Origin: DATKGX01 sp035510555
Lineage (GTDB): Bacteria; Patescibacteriota; Microgenomatia; Levybacterales; UBA12049
Assembly (NCBI GenBank): GCA_035510555.1
Contig: DATKGX010000014.1
Location: 1-14,295 of the forward strand
Reading direction: 5' to 3'
Length of the DNA stretch: 14,295 nt
The notes beneath the pieces were generated by a model, which made no database searches, was not told where the DNA came from, and saw only the letters and a list, made by a program, of their open reading frames with translations. The position numbers and the translations under genes are program-made. Below are positions 1-5,206 of the stretch, one piece after another. Every line of letters starts with the position of its first letter. The first letter of the stretch is position 1.

Positions 1-121
1 CCAAAAATTCACCTTTTTTAACGACTAAGTCAATGTCTTTTAAAGCCGTTGTCCCTACGTCAACGCCTGTATAAACCTTGGTAATGTCTACCATTTTTAT
101 GATATCGTCTGTTGTTTTCAT
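1..121 (-). CDS. ABC transporter ATP-binding protein, MacB/LolD type (N-terminal fragment)
   Basis: Only the first 40 codons are present; the gene runs off the left edge of the window. The peptide begins MKTTDDIIKMVDITKVYTGV and continues with TALKDIDLVVKKGEFL, the pattern that opens ABC ATPases of the MacB/LolD/YknY type: a short first strand, a tyrosine in VY that would stack on adenine, then the strand leading toward Walker A, which lies outside the window. It starts 5 bases after the stop codon of the membrane-fusion protein upstream, so the two are surely co-transcribed. The ATPase would energise an efflux or lipoprotein-type exporter in the cytoplasmic membrane together with that adaptor and a permease that must lie further left. 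An internal ATG ten codons in (before VDITKVY) is an alternative start. The substrate cannot be inferred. Confidence 0.85.
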   Translation of the reverse strand, partial: MKTTDDIIKMVDITKVYTGVDVGTTALKDIDLVVKKGEFL

Positions 122-126
122 GCAGG

Positions 127-1179
127 TTAATTTTTGACCACCAAATTTTGAGGAACTGAAGTAGGGTCAATGGCGACAGTATCCCCCTCGGACAGTCCCG
201 ACAGCACTTGAGCTTGCGTATCGTTTTGTAGTCCCAAAACTATTTTTTTCTTCATGTACCCTTTTGCGGTTTTAACATAAACATAATTATTGTCAAAAAT
301 GTCAGTGGTTTGTATGGAAAGTACGTTGTATTTGGCGTCAACGATGATGTCCGCGTTACCATTCATACCAACTCGGTAGCTACTATTCTGGGGAAGATTG
401 GCTTTAGCGTAGAAAGCGTTTCCACCGGAGGTAGTTAAATGACTGATAAAGTCTATTTTATCAACAGCAAATTTAAGGTTGTCATTGGGAAATGCATCCA
501 AGGAAACATTAGCGCTTTGTCCTAACTTTACTTGTCCGATGTCGGCTTCGTCAACTTCCATTTTGAAAACTAAAGAGCTGGGGTCAGTAATAGTAAAAAC
601 AGTTGCGGGCGTAATGTTTACTCCCGCGGTTTGGGCGTCCATACGGGTAACGATGCCGGCAATCGGCGCGTAGAGCGAAGAATTGGCGATATCATGTTGG
701 ACTTTTAACATTTGGTCATAGGCTTTGTTTTGCACGTCATCAATAGCAGTCCTCTGCACTTTCTGCGCGTCGCTTTCGGTTCCACTGGTATGGTCATCAT
801 AATATTGTTGAGACGCGGCTTTGGCGGCCACAAAATCCTGTTGGGCTTGCCGAAATGTTGCCTGAAGTTGGGTTTGATCCAAAGATACAATTATCTGATA
901 TTTTTTAACGGTGTCACCTAGTTTCACTCCGACATAAGCTAAAGTTTCCGGTGTCTGAAAAGTCAGGTTTACCGAAGTTTGCGCGTCAACACTACCGGTA
1001 ACCGAAACTGTTTTGATAACATCCTGGATTTTAGCCGTTTCAGTTAGGATTGGTTTTCCGCCTTTTGGCCACAGGATGACCCCGACAACGATAAGTGCAA
1101 CTAAAACAACCAGTGAAATCTTCTTATGTCCCCAAACGAGGTTTTTTATCCTCAAGAATATATTTCTTATTCTCCCCAC
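127..1179 (-). CDS. Efflux membrane-fusion protein (HlyD/MacA/YknX family adaptor)
   Basis: This 350-residue protein starts with GTG. A basic N-terminus is followed by one membrane segment (residues about 21-37, ISLVVLVALIVVGVILW), leaving the rest outside the membrane. Residues 45-100 form the first half of a barrel/lipoyl region. Residues about 100-165 are Gln/Ala-rich and fit an alpha-helical hairpin. The second lipoyl half follows (SLYAPIAGIVTRMD, about 167-180), with its typical APxxGxV motif, then beta-barrel segments (VDEADIGQVKLGQ) and a C-terminal membrane-proximal domain ending near SGLSEGDTVA. This order is standard for ABC-linked adaptors, and an ABC ATPase follows at once. The likely role is to couple an ABC permease to export of a drug, peptide or lipid; the substrate is unknown. 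In a single-membrane cell it would act like YknX. The GTG sits exactly where transcription from the promoter at 1186-1215 should begin, with no Shine-Dalgarno site. Confidence 0.9.
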   Translation of the reverse strand: MGRIRNIFLRIKNLVWGHKKISLVVLVALIVVGVILWPKGGKPILTETAKIQDVIKTVSVTGSVDAQTSVNLTFQTPETLAYVGVKLGDTVKKYQIIVSLDQTQLQATFRQAQQDFVAAKAASQQYYDDHTSGTESDAQKVQRTAIDDVQNKAYDQMLKVQHDIANSSLYAPIAGIVTRMDAQTAGVNITPATVFTITDPSSLVFKMEVDEADIGQVKLGQSANVSLDAFPNDNLKFAVDKIDFISHLTTSGGNAFYAKANLPQNSSYRVGMNGNADIIVDAKYNVLSIQTTDIFDNNYVYVKTAKGYMKKKIVLGLQNDTQAQVLSGLSEGDTVAIDPTSVPQNLVVKN

Positions 1180-1185
1180 AAGTCC

Positions 1186-1215
1186 ATCTTACTAGAAAGC
1201 GCTCGTTTATGTAAA
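1186..1215 (-). promoter_or_regulatory. Promoter of the efflux operon, leaderless type
   Basis: Read on the minus strand, TTTACA (1210-1215) and TAAGAT (1186-1191) are separated by 18 bases. The -10 ends 6 bases before the GTG at 1179, so the predicted first transcribed base is the G of the start codon. Confidence 0.55.
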
Positions 1216-1248
1216 GAGGAATTTAGCCTATTGCAAATATTTAAGGCG

Positions 1249-1968
1249 ATGATATTATTATCTTGTAGCCTGTATATGGTTTCATCTCGTGAGATAATAA
1301 CAGGATCACTTTGGGGCGTTAAGCCTCGGGGTTTTGATTCGATTGAGTTACCACCAACAGTTACGCTTCCAGAGGTTGGTACGCCGCTTAATCCAAGAAC
1401 GATATCCCCTAGTCTTTTTAGAGAGCTTGATGGTTATACACAGGAAACTGTACTCGGTTTTCTTCTAAGTGCAAACGATTTAGCGGGAGTTGCAGCGTTG
1501 AGGCCTGATTTTGATGTTTCCCAACCCTTATCGGGAGAAGAAATGACAATAAGTTATTTAGTGGGAGAAATAATTAGGGGAGAAAAGCCAATTACTCCTT
1601 CATCTAGTATCTTTGCGCAAATTTATGCGCTTGGTTACCCGATCGGCGAAAGTGAGTTAGTAGCTAAGCTGGAAGGAGAAAGAGAGAGGGCTAGGGTTAA
1701 ATTTCCAGAAGCATTTTTTGCCCCGGCGGAGGACATCGGATCCTTCTGCGCAGCGAGAAGATATTTTGCGAGTCTTGAGATGGTGATACATCCAAAAGCT
1801 GCTTACTCGAGAGATTACTTTAAACCATTAGAACCAAATTATTTCACTGAAACTTATTTTAATAGAGAGAGTATTCCGGTTTCGGAGGAACAACTAGAGA
1901 GAGATCGAAGAACTCAAGCAGCTCATGATGCATATGGACAAGAGGTGGAACTTCCCGGCACCTTCTAG
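1249..1968 (+). CDS. Hypothetical protein, no recognised family
   Basis: I do not recognise this protein of about 239 residues. The open frame extends upstream to 1126, but that would run across the efflux promoter and into the opposite-strand gene, so a later start is likely: ATG 1249 (MILLSCSLYMV...) or ATG 1276 (MVSSREIITG...). A weak promoter, TTGCAA (1231-1236) and TATTAT (1253-1258), would favour 1276. The protein appears acidic and soluble, with no clear membrane segment, repeat or catalytic signature. It has Pro/Thr-rich stretches (LPPTVTLPEVGTPLNP) and a charged helix (VAKLEGERERARVKF), and ends in a polar tail with several Glu and Arg residues. It is bordered by the efflux operon in divergent orientation and by a tRNA-Arg gene facing it 7 bases after its stop. 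The absence of in-frame stops over 720 bases and a plausible amino-acid composition support coding. Confidence 0.6.
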   Translation: MILLSCSLYMVSSREIITGSLWGVKPRGFDSIELPPTVTLPEVGTPLNPRTISPSLFRELDGYTQETVLGFLLSANDLAGVAALRPDFDVSQPLSGEEMTISYLVGEIIRGEKPITPSSSIFAQIYALGYPIGESELVAKLEGERERARVKFPEAFFAPAEDIGSFCAARRYFASLEMVIHPKAAYSRDYFKPLEPNYFTETYFNRESIPVSEEQLERDRRTQAAHDAYGQEVELPGTF

Positions 1969-1975
1969 ATTATTG

Positions 1976-2048
1976 CGCGCCTGAAGGGAATCGAACCCCC
2001 AACCCCTTCGTCCGAAGCGAAGTGCTCTATCCGTTGAGCTACAGGCGC
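1976..2048 (-). tRNA. tRNA-Arg (anticodon UCG)
   Basis: A complete 73-base cloverleaf reads on the minus strand. The acceptor stem GCGCCTG/CAGGCGC is perfect (2042-2048 with 1977-1983) with discriminator G at 1976. The D stem is GCTC/GAGC with an 8-base loop. The anticodon stem CTTCG/CGAAG holds loop CTTCGGA, giving anticodon TCG for CGN arginine codons. The T arm GGGGG-TTCGATT-CCCTT contains two G-U pairs. No CCA is encoded: the genome continues CAA after the discriminator, so the cell must add the 3' end enzymatically. Its promoter lies in the gap shared with tRNA-Lys. Confidence 0.95.
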
Positions 2049-2051
2049 AAG

Positions 2052-2081
2052 TTGTCTAAACCCCTTATATTATAGTATACT
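2052..2081 (+). promoter_or_regulatory. Promoter of tRNA-Lys
   Basis: TTGTCT (2052-2057) and TATACT (2076-2081) are 18 bases apart, with a predicted start near 2088, 12 bases before the tRNA. It overlaps the -10 of the divergent tRNA-Arg promoter. The centre is the 8-bp palindrome AGTATACT (2074-2081). Confidence 0.5.
2069..2074 (-). promoter_or_regulatory. -10 element of tRNA-Arg promoter
   Basis: A perfect TATAAT on the minus strand ends 20 bases before the tRNA 5' end, implying a precursor leader of about 14 bases. The -35 is weak: the only candidates near 2090-2096 match the consensus at about three positions. Confidence 0.5.
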
Positions 2082-2099
2082 TAAAAAGATTTTTGTAGC

Positions 2100-2172
2100 G
2101 GGCCGCTAGCTCAACTGGCAGAGCAATTCCCTCTTAAGGAATAGGTTCAGAGTTCGACTCTCTGGCGGCTCA
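2100..2172 (+). tRNA. tRNA-Lys (anticodon CUU)
   Basis: This is a 73-base cloverleaf. The acceptor GGGCCGC (2100-2106) pairs with GCGGCTC (2165-2171), with one G-U at the second pair, and the discriminator is A at 2172. The D stem is GCTC/GAGC. The anticodon stem ATTCC/GGAAT holds loop CTCTTAA, giving anticodon CTT for the AAG lysine codon. The T arm is CAGAG-TTCGACT-CTCTG. The bases after the discriminator are CAG, so CCA is not encoded. The gene is convergent with the sugar kinase, whose stop codon begins 10 bases downstream. Confidence 0.95.
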
Positions 2173-2181
2173 CAGAGGATA

Positions 2182-3036
2182 TTAACTAATTTTACTCAGG
2201 TCAATTTTAATATTTGCAGCAGTATAGAATAGACATTGTCTTGCAACTGCGTTCGCGAATCTTCCAGCCGCTTTTATATCATTCGTTTGTTTATATCTGT
2301 AGGCAAATGAAGCGCTAAAAATATCACCAGAACCAACCGAATCGATTATTTCATTCTCAGTAACTGGAATGGCTGGTAGTAAAACTTCCTCACCATGCTT
2401 AAAAGCAATCGCGCCTTTTGCTCCCAGCGTAACTACCGGAATCGTGCTCATGCTTAATGACCAATTTTTTGCTTGGTCAACCATGTTTGGAAAATCTTGC
2501 TCGGAAACGATTACAATATCCATCAGGGGCAATATCTCCTTTGCTTCCATAAATTCTCTGACCAGAACATTGTTATCCGAGTCAAAATTTCGATAAAATC
2601 CTTGAGGTAAAAGTACTTTTAGAGTGTCCCGTTTTAGATTTGCGACAATTGATTCGATATATTCTTTCGTGTAGATTGGCTGTTGAGGTGCAAAGAAAAC
2701 AATATCTGCTTGACGTAGAGCATCAATAATTGAGTTGTCTAACTTGACTGCGAAAGCACAGTCTCGATTATAAGATTTTTGCGTCCGAAAACCAGCTTTG
2801 GAAACATTTTCGTAAACTAATGTTTTCTTAGCATTAGGTTTTGAGGGAAAAATACGAATGCCCTCTAGATATTGGAGAAAATCCGGTCCATAAGAAGCAA
2901 CTATGTCTACGGTGCAATCGCCAAACTGTTTAAAAATTTTATTCATAAACATAGCTGGACTACCAGCGGTAGTATAAGAAGCATTTTCTGAAACATTCTT
3001 ATCGATGCACACAGTTCCCATAATGCAAATATTCAT
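2182..3036 (-). CDS. PfkB/ribokinase-family carbohydrate kinase
   Basis: This 284-residue cytoplasmic kinase should transfer phosphate from ATP to a sugar or nucleoside hydroxyl. With the chosen start (MNICIMG), the family's C-terminal signature is IDSVGSGDIFSASFAY. Its DSVGSGD stretch (residues 232-238) forms the anion hole and ends in the catalytic Asp238. VVTLGAKGAIAF (about 201-212) is the preceding nucleotide-site strand and turn. The N-terminal glycine motif is degenerate (TTAGSPAMFMNKIFKQFG instead of a GG pair), so the sugar cannot be named. An ATG three codons upstream at 3045 is possible, but it lies inside the TATAAT of the gene's own promoter, whose predicted start is base 3037. 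I therefore prefer ATG 3036. No sugar-metabolism neighbour is visible; the divergent gene is a glycosyltransferase. Confidence 0.85.
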   Translation of the reverse strand: MNICIMGTVCIDKNVSENASYTTAGSPAMFMNKIFKQFGDCTVDIVASYGPDFLQYLEGIRIFPSKPNAKKTLVYENVSKAGFRTQKSYNRDCAFAVKLDNSIIDALRQADIVFFAPQQPIYTKEYIESIVANLKRDTLKVLLPQGFYRNFDSDNNVLVREFMEAKEILPLMDIVIVSEQDFPNMVDQAKNWSLSMSTIPVVTLGAKGAIAFKHGEEVLLPAIPVTENEIIDSVGSGDIFSASFAYRYKQTNDIKAAGRFANAVARQCLFYTAANIKIDLSKIS

Positions 3037-3061
3037 ATCCAACATTATAACATGCTATACT
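3032..3061 (+). promoter_or_regulatory. Promoter of the glycosyltransferase, leaderless type
   Basis: TTCATA (3032-3037) and TATACT (3056-3061) are 18 bases apart. The -10 ends 7 bases before GTG 3069, placing the predicted transcription start at 3068. The -35 covers the start codon of the divergent kinase gene. Confidence 0.5.
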
Positions 3062-3073
3062 AACTGCAGTGAA
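3044..3073 (-). promoter_or_regulatory. Promoter of the PfkB-family kinase, leaderless type
   Basis: On the minus strand, TTCACT (3068-3073) and a perfect TATAAT (3044-3049) are 18 bases apart, with 7 bases between the -10 and ATG 3036. The -35 covers the start codon of the divergent glycosyltransferase. Confidence 0.5.
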
Positions 3074-4580
3074 AAAGATTTTAGCTGTTATTTTTTTTGC
3101 GCTGCTTGGCTGTTCAGCGTTTTTCGCTTCCTGGTTTGTTCTAAATAAAGACATTCAATTTTCTTCAGATATTGCCAGAGACTTTTTACTTTTCGGAGAA
3201 ATTGCCACAAAAAAGTTCGTCCTGATCGGACCCAAATCGAGCGTGGCCGGTTTGTTTCATGGTCCTTTATGGCTTTATTTAACTTTTCCTGCTTATGTTT
3301 TAGGCAAAGGAAATCCGGTTATTGTCGGTTGGTGGTGGGTAATGATGTCTTTCTTAGTTTTGATTCCCTTCTATTTCATCGCCAAAAGTTTATTTAATAA
3401 AAATACTGCTTTACTATTTGTTCTTTTTACCGCTTTATTTTTCTCTTTTCACACTAAAGCGCTGTTTAATCCAGACGGGGCAATGTTTTGCCTGCCAATT
3501 TTTCTCTACTTATTTGTTAAATATCTCAAGACCTGGAATGTTAGATATCTAATCGCGCACATTTTTGTCGCCGGCTTAATTATTCAGTTTGAATTGGCAA
3601 TCGGTATTCCCCTGCTGATTTTATCAGTTTTATATTTGAGTTTCCGGATAATCCGCTCGAACCATAAAAACCATTTATTAGGTTTTTTGACTATTTTTAT
3701 TCCGCTTTCAACTTATATTATTTTTGATCTTCGCCACCAATTCTTGCTCTTTCACGGAGTGCTCCGCTATCTCTCTCCAACAAGTGGAGATTCTGTTACT
3801 TACAACTATCTATTTATGCTCCAAGATCGTTTTAGGTTAATGCTAAGCCAGGTGGAATTCGTCCGGCCTGACCCCATATATCGGAATTTAGCGGTGGCAG
3901 GATTTTTTATCTTTTTCTTAATTAGCCAAATTAAGAATAATAAATACAGAACAATTTATTTCAGTTTTTTATATTTTTACGTCGGCTTTTACGCGTTAAC
4001 GCTTATCAACCGTGGTCCGATACTTTATTTTTACATGTATCCGTTTTTCCCACTGGTTTTCTTAATGCTTTGCTCGTTTATTACTTCCAAGTACGCAAAA
4101 CTATTGTTAGTGGTTTTTCTGGTTTGTTATCTGCTTAACTTTAAGCAGGCAATTGTGGATCTGCAAGGTTCCCAAACTTTTATCGGTAAAGACCAGACTT
4201 CATGGAAGTTTTTGGATAATATGGCCAATACTTTTTTTAGCACTAAAGAAAATAATTTTGGCTATTTTGTTTACACTCCGGATGTTATCGCTTACGGCCC
4301 AAAATATGCGCTTGCCTATGAACAAAAACTACATCCGCAAGTTAGTGCAAGTTATATCGACAAAAAAGCTATCACTTATGTTGTCGTAGCGCCACAGGCA
4401 GTTAGTAATCCTTACATCACTTATAAATGGTGGAAAGAAAATACCATTAATCTTAAGAAGGATCCTGTTTCGGTGATCAATTTCCCAAATGGATACCAAA
4501 TCGAAAAATATAACTTGACGCCGGCAGATATCGCGCTTCCCTGGAATCACACCTACGACCCCGGCCTAGGCTTCAGGTAA
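3069..4580 (+). CDS. Polytopic GT-C (GT39/ArnT-like) glycosyltransferase
   Basis: This 503-residue membrane protein starts with GTG and encodes about ten or more hydrophobic segments between residues 5 and 355, followed by a soluble C-terminal domain of roughly 140 residues. The first extracytoplasmic loop carries SSDIARDF (residues 32-39), with acidic residues in the place used by the GT-C fold for catalysis, and then HGPLWLYL (about 65-72), resembling the H-x-P/GP-L-Y motif of PMT/ArnT-type enzymes. Such enzymes move a sugar from a polyprenyl-phosphate carrier to a lipid, glycan or protein on the outer face of the membrane. Substrate and acceptor cannot be told from sequence. Assignment to GT-C is fairly secure; the exact family (GT39, GT83 or a relative) is inference. 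Its promoter is interlocked with that of the divergent sugar kinase. Confidence 0.8.
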   Translation: MKKILAVIFFALLGCSAFFASWFVLNKDIQFSSDIARDFLLFGEIATKKFVLIGPKSSVAGLFHGPLWLYLTFPAYVLGKGNPVIVGWWWVMMSFLVLIPFYFIAKSLFNKNTALLFVLFTALFFSFHTKALFNPDGAMFCLPIFLYLFVKYLKTWNVRYLIAHIFVAGLIIQFELAIGIPLLILSVLYLSFRIIRSNHKNHLLGFLTIFIPLSTYIIFDLRHQFLLFHGVLRYLSPTSGDSVTYNYLFMLQDRFRLMLSQVEFVRPDPIYRNLAVAGFFIFFLISQIKNNKYRTIYFSFLYFYVGFYALTLINRGPILYFYMYPFFPLVFLMLCSFITSKYAKLLLVVFLVCYLLNFKQAIVDLQGSQTFIGKDQTSWKFLDNMANTFFSTKENNFGYFVYTPDVIAYGPKYALAYEQKLHPQVSASYIDKKAITYVVVAPQAVSNPYITYKWWKENTINLKKDPVSVINFPNGYQIEKYNLTPADIALPWNHTYDPGLGFR

Positions 4581-4593
4581 TCCATAGATATTG

Positions 4594-4622
4594 TTTACAT
4601 CCCCGAGCGTTTAGAATATAAT
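4594..4622 (+). promoter_or_regulatory. Strong leaderless promoter of the double-HTH gene
   Basis: TTTACA (4594-4599), a 17-base spacer and a perfect TATAAT (4617-4622) are followed by 6 bases and then ATG 4629. The predicted transcription start is the A of the start codon. This is the best promoter in the window. Confidence 0.75.
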
Positions 4623-4628
4623 TCCGTC

Positions 4629-5144
4629 ATGGAAAATCAAATTGGAAGAATACCAGACATAATAGATGTTGATCAATTGCCAAATGTGCATTACACACAA
4701 CGTCGAGTCGACGTTCTTTTAAAAAAAGCTCAGGGGCAAACAAGCATGCAGATTGGATCTAGCTTGGGCATCTGTGAAACATCAGTTAAAAACCATGTTT
4801 CCTGCGCTAAAGGCGAAGAGCTTTCTATACCAGCAGTCTCTGTTATTGTTAAAATGATTTACGATGGAGCTATTGACATAAGCAAATTAGGCATTGATTT
4901 AGATCCCTCAAAATTAGAACAGTTAACGCACCGTCAAAGACAAATAGAGGAATTGATGTCTCAACAAGAAATGTGGGATTTTGGAAATAAGGAAATTGGT
5001 TATAGATTGGGTATTAGTGAGCGTACGGTAAAAAATACTCTTGGCAATGCAATGCACAAATTAGGTACGGGAAGAAGAATACCAACAATTCTTTATTATT
5101 TATTAACTACCGGGGGGTTGGACAAAACTCAAGATGCTACATAA
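4629..5144 (+). CDS. Tandem LuxR/GerE-type helix-turn-helix DNA-binding protein
   Basis: This 171-residue soluble protein consists of two copies of a LuxR-type DNA-binding domain. Copy one spans about residues 17-85: YTQRRVDVLL, then QIGSSLGICETSVKNHV as the helix-turn-helix, then IPAVSVIVKMIYDGAIDISK. Copy two spans about 99-166: LTHRQRQIEELM, then EIGYRLGISERTVKNTLGNA, then IPTILYYLLTTGGLDKT. The match continues past the recognition helix through the IP...G..D tail, so the whole unit appears duplicated. There is no receiver, ligand-binding or sigma domain. A monomer could therefore present two recognition helices and bind DNA as an intramolecular pseudo-dimer (inference). It is transcribed from its own leaderless promoter and its stop lies 62 bases before uvrA, suggesting possible control of, or co-transcription with, uvrA. 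Target genes are unknown. Confidence 0.8.
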   Translation: MENQIGRIPDIIDVDQLPNVHYTQRRVDVLLKKAQGQTSMQIGSSLGICETSVKNHVSCAKGEELSIPAVSVIVKMIYDGAIDISKLGIDLDPSKLEQLTHRQRQIEELMSQQEMWDFGNKEIGYRLGISERTVKNTLGNAMHKLGTGRRIPTILYYLLTTGGLDKTQDAT

Positions 5145-5147
5145 GGC

Positions 5148-5176
5148 TTGTTACTCCTTAAAATAAAGACTATAAT
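5148..5176 (+). promoter_or_regulatory. Promoter of uvrA
   Basis: TTGTTA (5148-5153), a 17-base spacer and a perfect TATAAT (5171-5176) are present. The predicted start near 5183 leaves a 24-base AT-rich leader before ATG 5207 with no Shine-Dalgarno motif. No LexA-type palindrome is seen here. It is the one strong promoter in the window that is not of the leaderless type. Confidence 0.55.
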
Positions 5177-5206
5177 AATTGGTCAATTAAAACGATTAAA
5201 AAGCTT

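Noticed and set aside
1941..1966. Hairpin AGAGGTG/CACCTTCT at the end of the hypothetical gene as a terminator
   Set aside because: The stem has a bulge, the loop is 11 bases, and no T-run follows on either strand.
5145..5206. LexA/SOS box ahead of uvrA
   Set aside because: No recognisable SOS palindrome (CTGT-N8-ACAG or GAAC-N4-GTTC type) is seen in the 62-base gap.
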